From an uncultured Acetobacteraceae bacterium (GTDB lineage: Bacteria; Pseudomonadota; Alphaproteobacteria; Acetobacterales; Acetobacteraceae), in NCBI GenBank assembly GCA_937873095.1, contig CALMVI010000073.1, positions 1-64,000 on the forward strand: a stretch of DNA of 64,000 bases, read 5' to 3'. Below the pieces are notes generated by a model. It saw nothing but the letters and a program-made list of their open reading frames with translations. It did no database searches and was not told the origin of the DNA. Positions 11,252 through 20,364 of the stretch are shown here, piece by piece (the first letter of the stretch is position 1; every line of letters starts with the position of its first letter). A program made the position numbers and the translations under genes.

Positions 11252-11728
11252 CTACCAGTATTCGGTGCCGGGCGCGCCCTTGAACGGCCCCTCGAAGGCC
11301 GAGGTCACCCAGCCGCCGTAGAAGCCGCCCGGCTGCGGCAACACCTGCTCGTCGCCCACGAAACACGCATCCATGCGGCCCGCATAGACGGCGACATGGT
11401 CTTTCAGCATGGCGTAGGCGGCCACGGGATCGGGATAGGTCCAGGCGGCATCCGCCTCCCGACGGGAGCCGGCCTCGAGCGTGAGGTAGCGGGCAACCCC
11501 TTTCCACTCGCAGAAGCTGGTGCGCGGGCTGGGCGTCAGCACGCCGGGGCGGAACGCCGACGCGGGCAGGTAGTAGGTGGGCGGATGCGTCGTCTCCAGC
11601 ACGCGCCAGACCGTGCCGCCGACGGCCTCCGCCACGGGCTGGCCGCCGAGCACGATCCGAACCGCGTCCGCCACCCTCTCGGTTGCGGGCGGCCTCGGAA
11701 AATCTCCAACACGTCTTACGGTCGTCAC
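11252..11728 (-). CDS. DUF427 domain protein
   Basis: VRIVLGGQPVAEAVGGTVWRVLETTHPPTYYLP...CEWKGVARYLTLE...AAWTYPDP...VAVYAGRMDACFVGDEQV. Confidence 0.85.
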   Translation of the reverse strand: MTTVRRVGDFPRPPATERVADAVRIVLGGQPVAEAVGGTVWRVLETTHPPTYYLPASAFRPGVLTPSPRTSFCEWKGVARYLTLEAGSRREADAAWTYPDPVAAYAMLKDHVAVYAGRMDACFVGDEQVLPQPGGFYGGWVTSAFEGPFKGAPGTEYW

Positions 11729-11867
11729 GGGAACTCAGATGCGCACGTTGTACGTCTGGGCAAGGGATCGTGGCCTTTCGATGCGGGGCTGCAACGCCGA
11801 ACAGCGAAAACTCACGAAATCGCCACGTTTTTAATGAAACGAAAGCATTTTTGCATAGACTCGCCGC

Positions 11868-12053
11868 ATGAGCACATTCCGCGCCTGCACCCTTCTCGAT
11901 CGCGTCGTCCTCATCCACGACATGGACGAACAGACGGTCATCTCCGAACTGGACCTCGAACAGGCCGACCTGCTGCTGGAACAGCTGCAAAGCGCCGTCG
12001 GCGCCCAGCTCGCTGCCTTGCGCCGTCGCGCCGGGATCGTGGCCCTGGCTTAG
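11868..12053 (+). CDS. Small hypothetical protein (61 aa)
   Basis: Short ORF with AT-rich upstream segment; low GC compared with neighbours. Confidence 0.4.
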   Translation: MSTFRACTLLDRVVLIHDMDEQTVISELDLEQADLLLEQLQSAVGAQLAALRRRAGIVALA

Positions 12054-12061
12054 CGGCCTGC

Positions 12062-12171
12062 TGAGAAAGGCCAAGGGCTTTGCCCCTGGACCCCATCAAA
12101 GGCAAGCCTTTGAAATCCAACCTCTTGAACGGTGGGGGTCTGGGGTTTCAAACCCCAGCGGGGTCCAGGGG
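12062..12171. repeat. Composite inverted repeat (family A): CCCCTGGACCCC ... CTGGGGTTTCAAACCCCAG ... GGGGTCCAGGGG
   Basis: 12083-12094 is the reverse complement of 12160-12171; internal hairpin 12140-12158; partial copy at 21052-21094. Confidence 0.75.
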
Positions 12172-12175
12172 TGAC

Positions 12176-13099
12176 GTGCGAAGCACGCTAGCGCATGACG
12201 CCCCTGGCCTCCTTAAGCCACCGATCAGCCAGACCGCGCGGTCCCGTCCCGTCAGCGTCGTCACGGGAGCCAGCGGCGGCATCGGGCGCTGGATTGCCGA
12301 GGGGCTGGCCGGCGCCGGCCACCACGTCGTCCTGGCCGGCCGCAACGAACGGCGCCTGTCGGCTGCAGCCGAGTGGATCGGCCACCGCGTGCCCGGCTGC
12401 AGCCTGCAGGTCGAACTTGCCGACCTCACGCTGCTCGCCGAGGCCCGTGGCCTGGCCGAACGCATCACCGGCCGCCACCCCGCCGTTGACGTGCTGGTCA
12501 ACAACGCCGGCATGTTCAGCGCCAGGCGACGCCAGACCGCCGAGGGTCACGAGCAGGTCATCGCGCTCAACCACCTGGCGCCGTTCGTGCTCGTGCACGG
12601 GCTGCTGCCGGCGATGCGGGCCGGCGCGCGCATCGTCAGCATCGGCAGCGACACGTCCGACCGCGCTCGTCTCCACGTGGACGACCTCGAAAGCAGGCGG
12701 CGCTGGCGCTTCGTGCACGCCTACGCGCAGTCCAAGCTTGCCCTGCTGATCGCCACCAAAGGCTGGGCGCAGCGTCTGCAGGGCAAGGGCATCGTCGCCA
12801 ACACCGTCCACCCAGGCGCCGTCGCGACCGGGCTGGTGCGCGCCCGCGGACCGATCGGGCTCGCCTGGCGCCTGATGGCGCCTTTCCTGCTGACCGAGGA
12901 GCAGGGCGCCCGCACCCCTCTGCACGTGGCGCTGTCGGACGATTTCGCCGCCGTCACCGGCGCCTACGTCAAGCGCCAAGGGCCCGTGGCCCCGAACCCG
13001 CTCGCACTGGACCCGGCACTGGCGGCAAGGCTCTGGTCGGCTACCGAGGCGCTGACGGGCGTGCGGGCCACAGCCTTGCCAGCCAGAGCTGAACGCTGA
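12176..13099 (+). CDS. Short-chain dehydrogenase/reductase (start uncertain)
   Basis: VSVVTGASGGIGRWIAEGLAGAGHHVVLAGRN...LVNNAGMFSA...YAQSKLALL...VHPGAVATGLVR; candidate GTG at 12176. Confidence 0.85.
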   Translation: MRSTLAHDAPGLLKPPISQTARSRPVSVVTGASGGIGRWIAEGLAGAGHHVVLAGRNERRLSAAAEWIGHRVPGCSLQVELADLTLLAEARGLAERITGRHPAVDVLVNNAGMFSARRRQTAEGHEQVIALNHLAPFVLVHGLLPAMRAGARIVSIGSDTSDRARLHVDDLESRRRWRFVHAYAQSKLALLIATKGWAQRLQGKGIVANTVHPGAVATGLVRARGPIGLAWRLMAPFLLTEEQGARTPLHVALSDDFAAVTGAYVKRQGPVAPNPLALDPALAARLWSATEALTGVRATALPARAER

Positions 13100-14048
13100 C
13101 CCCGCGCGCCCTGCGTCCGAACGGCCCATGCACCGGCGAGGAGACGGCGGACGGAGAGAACAGGGTCGGCGCTTCCAGCTCGGCCGCGATGCTGTCCCGC
13201 GTAAGCTGCCCGTCGAACCCCAGCCTGGTCATCGTGTAGGCGATCAGCCCCGGCGCCACCCGGTTGACCAGCGAGAACGCCACCACCGTGAAGCTAACCA
13301 GCATCTCCGGCGTGCCGCGCACCGCGGCCAGGTAGATCGCCGCCGCAATCACCTCCGGCTGGTAGACCGGTGGCGCCGGGCGGGCCGGCCAGCCCATATG
13401 CGACACCGCGTGGGAGAAGAACGGCGTGTTCACGGCGGGCGGATAAACCGTGCTGATCCTGATGGGGCTGCGCGCGATGCGCAGCTCGGCACGCAGCGCC
13501 TGGCCGAAGCACCTTACCGCCGCCTTGGCCCCGGCATAGGACGTCATCAGCGGCAGCCCGTGAAAGGCGGAGGCCGAGCACACGTTGACGATCGTGCCCC
13601 GACGCCTCGGCTCCATCAGCGCCATCGCCGCCCGGCAGCCATTGACCGTGCCGCCATAGGTGACGGCGGTCACGCGGTCGAACTCCCGGCACGGCACCTC
13701 GGCGAACCTGCCATACACCCCGTTGCCGGCGCAGTTCACCCACACGTCCGGCGCCCCGAGCTCGGCCGCAAGCAGTTGGGCCGCGCCGCCCAGCTCGTGG
13801 GAACACGCGACGTCTGCGCTGGCCGTGCAGACCGATGCGCCCCGGGCCCTGAGCTCTCCGGCGGCATCGGACAGACCTGCATGGCCGCGGGCGATCAGCC
13901 CGACCCGCCATCCCTTGCTGGCAAACATAGCCGCCGTGCACCGTCCTATGCCCGAGCTGCCGCCGGTGATGAACACCACCGGCGCGTCGGTGACAGGGCG
14001 CCCTGTTGTGGTCCCTGCCTGCCGGATCAGATCGGCGCCATGGCAAGC
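13041..14048 (-). CDS. SDR family oxidoreductase (start uncertain)
   Basis: VVFITGGSSGIGRCTAAMFASKGWRVGLIARG...VNCAGNGVYG...SYAGAKAAVRCFGQALRAEL; tail overlaps the convergent SDR gene by about 59 bp. Confidence 0.82.
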   Translation of the reverse strand, partial: ACHGADLIRQAGTTTGRPVTDAPVVFITGGSSGIGRCTAAMFASKGWRVGLIARGHAGLSDAAGELRARGASVCTASADVACSHELGGAAQLLAAELGAPDVWVNCAGNGVYGRFAEVPCREFDRVTAVTYGGTVNGCRAAMALMEPRRRGTIVNVCSASAFHGLPLMTSYAGAKAAVRCFGQALRAELRIARSPIRISTVYPPAVNTPFFSHAVSHMGWPARPAPPVYQPEVIAAAIYLAAVRGTPEMLVSFTVVAFSLVNRVAPGLIAYTMTRLGFDGQLTRDSIAAELEAPTLFSPSAVSSPVHGPFGRRARGVSVQLWLARLWPARPSAPR

Positions 14049-14171
14049 AGGCTGAGCGCCGCGGTGGCGCAAACGATCCAGAACTTCATCGGCGGCGCTC
14101 CAAGCTGCATTTTGCAGCGCGCACATAAGCGGGGCCGGGTGACCCCGGTTTTGCTGGCCTGTGACACAATG

Positions 14172-15500
14172 TCATCCTGCGCCGGCCTGGAGCCCTGACG
14201 CGTCGGCCTTCAACACCTCGCCGGCCAGGTACAGGCTGCCGCAGATCAGCACTCGGGAGGGCGGCCCGCCGCTCGCCGAAACCTGCGCCAGCGCACCGGC
14301 GACGTCCGGCCCGGGCCGTGCCACGCCGCCGGACGCCTGGACGATCGCCTCGACCGGCAGGGCCAGATGCTGGCCGGGCTCCTGCACCGCCCAGACCGAT
14401 GCTGCCTGCGGAAGCATCGGCCGCAGGAACTCGGCGGCATCCTTGGACTGCTTCATGCCGACCACCAGGTGGACCGGCCGGTCGGCCCAGCGCCGCAGAT
14501 GCGCCGACAGCGCCACGCCCGCGCCGGGGTTGTGCCCGCCATCGAGGTAAAGCTCGGTCCCCTCCGGCAGCAACCCGGCCAGCCGCCCGTGCAGGCGCTG
14601 CAGCCTGGCCGGCCATTCTGCCGCGGCAACGCCCGCCCACGCGCCGTCCGGCACGGCCAGGCCGGACGCGCGCAGGGCCGCGATCGCCACCCCTGCGTTG
14701 TCCACCTGGTGCGCCCCGGCCAGTCCGGGCAGCGGCAGGTCGAGCGCTCCGTGCCGGTCCCGAAAACCGAGCCGGCCGTCTTGCGCCGACACGTCCCAGT
14801 CGCGGCCGCGCTCCCACAGCGGCGCCCCCGTCTCGGCGGCGCTGGCCCGCAGCACGGCGGCGACCTCGGGCACCTGCGCGCCCGTCGCCACGGGGCGGCC
14901 CGGCTTGATGATCCCTGCCTTCTCCCATGCGATCCGGTCCAGCCGGTCGCCCAGGAACTCCTGGTGGTCCAGCGAGATCGCGGTGATCGCGCAGGCAGCC
15001 GGCCGGGGCACCACGTTGGTGGCGTCGTAGCGCCCGCCCAGCCCCACCTCGACCACGCAGAGATCGGCCGGTGTGCGGGCGAACAGCAGGTAGCCCGCCG
15101 CCGCAAGTGCCTCGAACACCGTGATCGGCTGGCCGGCGTTCACCTGCTCGATCTCGGCCAGCACGTCGGTCAGCGCCTCGTCGGAGACCAGGTCGCCGGC
15201 GATGCGGAACCGCTCGCGCAGATGCACCAGGTGAGGGGAGATGGTGACGTGCACGCGCCACCCCGCCGCCTCGCCGATGGCGCGCAGGAACGCGCAGGTG
15301 CTGCCCTTGCCGTTGGTGCCCGCCACGTGGATCACCGGCGGCAGACGCAACTGCGGGTCGCCGAGCTGGTGCAGCAGCCGCAGCACGCGGTCCAGGCTGA
15401 GGTCGATCAGCTTGGGATACAGCGTGTGCAGCCGCGCAATGATCGCATCGGCCCGGCCGGGCGAAGCGTCCGGCGCCGGGCGGGGCATGTCGCTGCTCAA
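14172..15500 (-). CDS. folC: Bifunctional folylpolyglutamate synthase/dihydrofolate synthase
   Basis: VIHVAGTNGKGSTCAFLRAI, SPHLVHLRERFRI, CVVEVGLGGRYDATNVV, ISLDHQEFLGD, YLDGGHNPGA. Confidence 0.95.
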   Translation of the reverse strand: MSSDMPRPAPDASPGRADAIIARLHTLYPKLIDLSLDRVLRLLHQLGDPQLRLPPVIHVAGTNGKGSTCAFLRAIGEAAGWRVHVTISPHLVHLRERFRIAGDLVSDEALTDVLAEIEQVNAGQPITVFEALAAAGYLLFARTPADLCVVEVGLGGRYDATNVVPRPAACAITAISLDHQEFLGDRLDRIAWEKAGIIKPGRPVATGAQVPEVAAVLRASAAETGAPLWERGRDWDVSAQDGRLGFRDRHGALDLPLPGLAGAHQVDNAGVAIAALRASGLAVPDGAWAGVAAAEWPARLQRLHGRLAGLLPEGTELYLDGGHNPGAGVALSAHLRRWADRPVHLVVGMKQSKDAAEFLRPMLPQAASVWAVQEPGQHLALPVEAIVQASGGVARPGPDVAGALAQVSASGGPPSRVLICGSLYLAGEVLKADASGLQAGAG

Positions 15501-15817
15501 CGAGGAGAGTGACCCCAGCTCAGAACAGTGTCGGAAAGCGCCAACAAGCCTCCCGAAAGACAGAGAACCCCGAAAATACGCAAGCTTCGCATCGAATAGG
15601 CGTGCTTGTTGGAAGTCCCGACCAGTCGCTCCACCATGCTATCCGACCCTATCAGGAGCAGCGCGCCGGCATAAGCAAACCCGATCGCCGAACAAAGATG
15701 ATGATCGAGGGATTTACGTGTTGCGAAGCTTATGATGGCGAACACACCACCCGCGATCAGCAGAATTTCAGCGAGAAGCGATATCGGGTCGAAACGCCTT
15801 CTGCCTGTGACGGGCAT
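15497..15817 (-). CDS. Hypothetical small membrane protein
   Basis: 106 aa with several hydrophobic segments; stop overlaps folC start (ATGA-type overlap). Confidence 0.6.
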   Translation of the reverse strand: MPVTGRRRFDPISLLAEILLIAGGVFAIISFATRKSLDHHLCSAIGFAYAGALLLIGSDSMVERLVGTSNKHAYSMRSLRIFGVLCLSGGLLALSDTVLSWGHSPR

Positions 15818-15837
15818 CGTAATCTCCGGCGATGCAG

Positions 15838-15940
15838 CCTAGAGCATGGTCGGTTCAGGCGGAGTCACCTGAACCGACCAACATGCTCGCTCAATGCAAA
15901 GGTACAGCATGTTCGGTTCAAGTTGAACCCAACACGCTCT
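15838..15940. repeat. Tandem palindromic elements (family C, TAGAGCATG...CATGCTC)
   Basis: GAGCATGGTCGGTTCAGGCGGAGTCACCTGAACCGACCAACATGCTC (15842-15888) and AGCATGTTCGGTTCAAGTTGAACCCAACACGCTCTA (15905-15941). Confidence 0.8.
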
Positions 15941-16868
15941 ACGCTGGCGAAGATGCGGGTTCCGGCGGCGCCTTGGCTGGCTGGCCCGGGTTTTCAGCCG
16001 CCGCCTCTCCGTCGTATGGCTGTAGCAGGCCCAGTAGCCGGGCCAGCGTCTCCCGCATCTCGCTCCGCCGCACCACCATGTCGACGATGCCATGCGCGTG
16101 CAGGTACTCCGCGCGCTGGAAACCCTCCGGCAGCGTCTCGTGCACGGTCTGCTCGATGACGCGCGCGCCGGCAAACCCGATCAGCGCCCCCGGCTCGGCG
16201 ATCTGGATGTCGCCCAGCATGGCAAAGCTCGCGGTGACGCCGCCGGTCGTGGGATCGGTCAGCACCACGACGAAGGGCAGTCGCGCCTCCCGCAGCAGCA
16301 TCGCCGCGATGGTGGTCCGCGGCATCTGCATCAGGCTGACCGCGCCCTCCTGCATGCGCGCCCCGCCCGACGCGGTGAACACCACCAGCGGCGCGCGCTG
16401 CAGCACGGCCAGGCGGGCGGACGCGACCAGGCCTTCGCCCACCGCCGCACCCATCGACCCGCCCATGAACCCGAACTCCATCGCGGCCACGACCGCGCGC
16501 TGCCCGCCGATCGTGCCGTGCGCCACCACCAGCGCGTCCTCCAGCCCGGTCTTCGCGCGCGCCTCCCGCAGCCGCTCGGCGTAGCGCTTCTGGTCGCGGA
16601 ACCCCAGCGGGTCGGCCGGCGCGCGCGGCAGCTCGATGCGGGTGAAACTATCCTCGTCGAACGTCCAGTCCAGCCGCTCCAGCGCCGTCCCGCGCATGTG
16701 GTGCCCGCAATGCTCGCAAACCCTCTGGCTGCGCTCCAGCTCCTTGGTGAAGATCATCTGCTGGCACGCAGGGCATTGCGACCACAGATTGTCCGGCACG
16801 TCAGGCCGATGGCCCAGAAGCGTGCGTATCCTGGGGCGAACGTACTCGGTCAGCCAACTCATGGACAA
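15939..16868 (-). CDS. accD: Acetyl-CoA carboxylase carboxyltransferase subunit beta
   Basis: LWSQCPACQQMIFTKELERSQRVCEHCGHHMR zinc ribbon; DALVVAHGTIGGQRAVVAAMEFGFMGGSMGAAVGEG; FTASGGARMQEGAVSLMQM. Confidence 0.97.
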   Translation of the reverse strand: MSMSWLTEYVRPRIRTLLGHRPDVPDNLWSQCPACQQMIFTKELERSQRVCEHCGHHMRGTALERLDWTFDEDSFTRIELPRAPADPLGFRDQKRYAERLREARAKTGLEDALVVAHGTIGGQRAVVAAMEFGFMGGSMGAAVGEGLVASARLAVLQRAPLVVFTASGGARMQEGAVSLMQMPRTTIAAMLLREARLPFVVVLTDPTTGGVTASFAMLGDIQIAEPGALIGFAGARVIEQTVHETLPEGFQRAEYLHAHGIVDMVVRRSEMRETLARLLGLLQPYDGEAAAENPGQPAKAPPEPASSPA

Positions 16869-16907
16869 ACTCCAACCGTTATCTGGCGGTCGCCAGTCGC
16901 AGCCTGC

Positions 16908-17390
16908 TCAATCTGCGTCGCCGCTCATATACTCGCGCTTATAATCGACAACGCTGAAACCCAACGACGATGCAGTATCCGCAAGTACACTGTCAACAGT
17001 CACAAGTGTCGGCCGCGTCCCAGCTAAATCCAAACTGCAAACATGCAGCAAGACCGAGTCTGCCAGCCCAAGTTGGCGAAACTCCAGTCTTTGGCAGGCG
17101 ATCAGGCTTGCTATCGGCAGTTCCACGACGGTTTCCACGAAAACTTGGAATCGCGCCAGTATGAGACGATGTGCCTGCCCGACCACCTGTCTTATAAGGT
17201 TCGATGTTTCGGACAGTACATGTGGGACAGTGATGATGTCGTCGAACTGGCTCAGCAGCTCTCCAAGCACATCGAAATCGTCCTCTGTGTATTTCTGAAG
17301 CCTTCTATGCATGCGAATGTAATCGCGAGATGCCGAGCCGACAATCAACAAGATAGTCAGGTTCGTATCAACGATGACAGCGCCCATCAT
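16908..17390 (-). CDS. PIN-domain-like protein (putative RNase)
   Basis: Conserved acidic PIN pattern: VIVDTN, LSETSN, GLADSV, LVTVDSVLA. Confidence 0.7.
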   Translation of the reverse strand: MMGAVIVDTNLTILLIVGSASRDYIRMHRRLQKYTEDDFDVLGELLSQFDDIITVPHVLSETSNLIRQVVGQAHRLILARFQVFVETVVELPIASLIACQRLEFRQLGLADSVLLHVCSLDLAGTRPTLVTVDSVLADTASSLGFSVVDYKREYMSGDAD

Positions 17391-17683
17391 TCCACGACAT
17401 CTGCGCTCGCCCGGCGCTTCATCGAGAGAACGCTGCCGTCATCTGCGACGGTCACTACCTTATACGATCGCTTCAGCGACGAAACACCGCCAAGACTCTC
17501 GAGAACCTCTTGTGCTCGCGTTCTAGGTGTGTTCCATGGGCGAGAGAAGGCCAGAGTGATTGCCCAGCCGCCGGTAGAGGGCTCGCGTTCGACCTCTTCC
17601 AGCCCAAGATTCGTTACGCCTTCGTCAGCATAGACGTCAAGCACGTATGTCTTGGCCTTAGCAATCGCCTCTTTCATGTCCAT
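17387..17683 (-). CDS. Small conserved-looking protein, co-translated partner of the PIN protein
   Basis: MDMKEAIAKAKTYVLDVYADEGVTNLGLEEVEREPSTGGWAITLAFSRPW...RSYKVVTVADDGSVLSMKRR; 4-nt overlap with the PIN gene. Confidence 0.7.
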   Translation of the reverse strand: MDMKEAIAKAKTYVLDVYADEGVTNLGLEEVEREPSTGGWAITLAFSRPWNTPRTRAQEVLESLGGVSSLKRSYKVVTVADDGSVLSMKRRASADVVE

Positions 17684-18580
17684 TCAACTCTCCAGTACAG
17701 GACCGTCCAAACAGAAACGTTCATCGCCAATGCCGTCAGATACCTTGGTCGGCGCTGGCCTTCGAACGGCCCGTACCGCCTCGGCCAGCCCGCGCACCTG
17801 GTCCAGCACGCGGCGCACCGTGTCCGGACCCGCGCGACCCTGCGCGTCCAGCGACGCGGCCAGCGTGTCGATCAGCGCGGACGCAACCACGGCCGCGTCG
17901 CCCGCGCGCACGGCGGCCGCGGCCTGCGCGGGGGAGCGCACCCCAAAGCCGATGGCGACCGGCAGGTCGGTCACCGCCCTGATGCGCGGGATCGCCAGGG
18001 CCAGCTCGTCCACCGACGCCGTCCGCGTCCCGGTCACCCCGGTGATGCTGACGTAATAGACGAAGCCGCTGCAGCCCCGCAGCACGGTCGGCAGCCTTGC
18101 GTCGTCGGTGGTCGGCGCCACCAGGCGGACGAAATCGATCCCGTGCTCGGCGGCGTGGCCCGACAGCAGGCCCGCCTCCTCGGTCGGCAGGTCCACCACG
18201 ATCAGGCCGTCCACCCCGGCGCTCGCCGCATCCAGGCAGAACCGCGCCGGATCGTAGGCCAGGATCGGGTTCAGGTAGCCCATCAGCACGATCGGCGTCT
18301 CGGCGTCCTCGGCGCGGAACTCCTGCACCATCCCCAGAACGCGGCTCAGCGACGCGCCGGCCAGCAAGCCCCTGCGGCCTGCCGCCTGGATGGTCGGGCC
18401 GTCGGCCATCGGGTCGGTGAACGGCATGCCGATCTCGATCAGGTCGGCCCCCGCGCCCGGCATGCCGTGCAGAATCGCCATGCTGGTGGCGGGATCGGGG
18501 TCGTAGGCTTCGAGGAAGGGGATCAGCGCCCCACGCCCCTCGGCCCGCAGACGGTCAAACCTTTGCGCAATACGGCTCAT
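17684..18580 (-). CDS. trpA: Tryptophan synthase alpha subunit
   Basis: ALIPFLEAYDPDP, DLIEIGMPFTDPMADGPTIQAAGRRGL, ETPIVLMGYLNPIL, GFVYYVSITGVTGTR, PVAIGFGVRSPAQ. Confidence 0.96.
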   Translation of the reverse strand: MSRIAQRFDRLRAEGRGALIPFLEAYDPDPATSMAILHGMPGAGADLIEIGMPFTDPMADGPTIQAAGRRGLLAGASLSRVLGMVQEFRAEDAETPIVLMGYLNPILAYDPARFCLDAASAGVDGLIVVDLPTEEAGLLSGHAAEHGIDFVRLVAPTTDDARLPTVLRGCSGFVYYVSITGVTGTRTASVDELALAIPRIRAVTDLPVAIGFGVRSPAQAAAAVRAGDAAVVASALIDTLAASLDAQGRAGPDTVRRVLDQVRGLAEAVRAVRRPAPTKVSDGIGDERFCLDGPVLES

Positions 18581-18650
18581 GCGCGTTGCATAGGCCGGAT
18601 CGGCCCGAGCGTCACCGGGCAGACCGCTCGACTCCGGGCGCGCGGAACGG

Positions 18651-20222
18651 TCAGGGCGCGGTGGTGAACGCGTACAGCGTCTTGCCCGGCGTGCCGTAGG
18701 GGTCGCCGGAGCCCCAGTAGACCACCCCGTCGACGATGGCGGGGCCGCAGGTCACGCCGGCGCCGCTCTGGAAACTCCACACCACGCTGCCGCTGGCCGC
18801 GTCCATCGCCACCATGTACCCGCCCGTGGACCCGCCGAACACCACCCCGTTGGCGACGCTCATCGTGCCCTCGGCGCCCGCCGGACTGTTCGAGCCAGGC
18901 GCCGTGCCGAGCGCCGCCGTCTGCCAGCGGACCGCCCCCGTCGCCACGTCCAGCGCCGCCCAGGACCCGCCGGTGGCGGTGACGCCCGACGGCACCAGCG
19001 TGTAGGGCGTGCCGTTCGCGTCGTTCTCGGCGACGTAGACCTGCGTCGCGTCGACCGCCGACCCCCACATGATGCCGCCGCGCGTGCCGCCAGGCGCAGG
19101 CTTTGCGTGCCAGGCGATCGCGCCGGTGTCCGGGTTCAACGCCCAGTAGATGCCGCTCTTCTGCCCAGCCCCGACCAGTTCCATGGCGCCGCCCTGCGCC
19201 GAGACGGTCAGCAGGTTCGGCGCGGACGCGAAATCGTAGTCGGGCCCGGTGGGCTTGGGACAGGGCTGGGCGGGCGAACTGCTTCTGCAGTTGAGGTTGA
19301 ACGTGTCCAGGCCCTGCAGCCGGCGGCCCCACCTGACCGCCCCCGTCTTCATGTTCAGCGCCACCACCGAGTCGACGTAATCCTTGCGGTCCAGACAGGC
19401 ATCCCGCGCCGCGGGCGTCGCGGCGGCGTCGATGCAGGTGGTGACCGATTGCGGCAACGTGTAGTTGTTCCCGGTCGCCGCATACAGCGTGTCCCGGCTG
19501 GCGGAGACGGCGAACCCGCTGCCCCACACCGCGCCGCCCGTGTAGCCGGCCGGCACCATGTACGTCTGCCAGTTGACCTTGCCGGTCGCCGTGTCCAGCG
19601 ACACCACGCTGCCGCGGAAACTCGGGACGTAGCCCGCCTGCACCGAGACGATGTACTCCTCGTTGGACGAGGTGCCGACATAGACGGAACCGCCGTGGAC
19701 GACCGGGCTGGCGGTCAGGGTGACGTAAGGGTTCGTCTCGACCAGCGTCTGCCAGGCCAGGGCGCCGGTTGCCCGGTCGATGCCGAGCACGTGGCCGGTG
19801 CGGCGGTCGGTCACGATGATCAGCGCGCCCGCAATCGCCGGGCTGCTGCGCGACGCCGAGCCGTTATAGCCGGTGTAGTCGGACATCCAGTGCATCCAGA
19901 CCTGCTTGCCGGTCGCCGCATCCAGGCAATACAGGCCACCCCAATCGTCGGTCACGTACAGGCGCCCGCCCTCGATCGTGGGCGTGGCGGTGATGTTGCC
20001 GTTCAACACCACGCTCCACTTGGTGTGCAGCCGTCCCGCGGTGGCGGGGCTGATCGCCGTCTCGGACACCGCCTGACGCTGGTTGCCGCCCAGGGGGCCA
20101 CCCCAGCCCGGCCAGGCTGCCCCGGACGCACAAGCGCCGGCTGCAAGGGAACCCGACAGCGCGATGGCGCAAGCCGCCAGAACGGCCCGCTGCTTCTGAA
20201 CGACCAAGACCACGCCCTCCAC
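18651..20222 (-). CDS. PQQ-binding-like beta-propeller repeat protein (secreted)
   Basis: Repeated D.ATG...W blades: GLYCLDAATGKQVWMHW, GIDRATGALAWQTL, SLDTATGKVNWQTY, ALNMKTGAVRWGRR, AMDAASGSVVWSFQ; N-terminal signal. Confidence 0.88.
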   Translation of the reverse strand: MEGVVLVVQKQRAVLAACAIALSGSLAAGACASGAAWPGWGGPLGGNQRQAVSETAISPATAGRLHTKWSVVLNGNITATPTIEGGRLYVTDDWGGLYCLDAATGKQVWMHWMSDYTGYNGSASRSSPAIAGALIIVTDRRTGHVLGIDRATGALAWQTLVETNPYVTLTASPVVHGGSVYVGTSSNEEYIVSVQAGYVPSFRGSVVSLDTATGKVNWQTYMVPAGYTGGAVWGSGFAVSASRDTLYAATGNNYTLPQSVTTCIDAAATPAARDACLDRKDYVDSVVALNMKTGAVRWGRRLQGLDTFNLNCRSSSPAQPCPKPTGPDYDFASAPNLLTVSAQGGAMELVGAGQKSGIYWALNPDTGAIAWHAKPAPGGTRGGIMWGSAVDATQVYVAENDANGTPYTLVPSGVTATGGSWAALDVATGAVRWQTAALGTAPGSNSPAGAEGTMSVANGVVFGGSTGGYMVAMDAASGSVVWSFQSGAGVTCGPAIVDGVVYWGSGDPYGTPGKTLYAFTTAP

Positions 20223-20364
20223 ACTCAGCCCGGCGCTCAGCGCCGCCGGCGAAATCCGCCCGACCCCGAGCCTCCTACGGCACAGCTAACAATACGGTTG
20301 CGTAACAGCCGAAAATGCCTCATCACTGAACCGTGAGGATGCAGGTCGGGCAGTGCCGGCCCGT

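Noticed and set aside
8412-12074. 1220-aa minus-strand ORF across ahcY and the peptidase gene
   Set aside because: Antisense to well-supported genes; GC-skewed composition with no recognisable motifs
15842-15940. Possible CRISPR-like array from repeated palindromes
   Set aside because: Only two non-identical palindromes and no regular spacers; fits dispersed palindromic repeat elements
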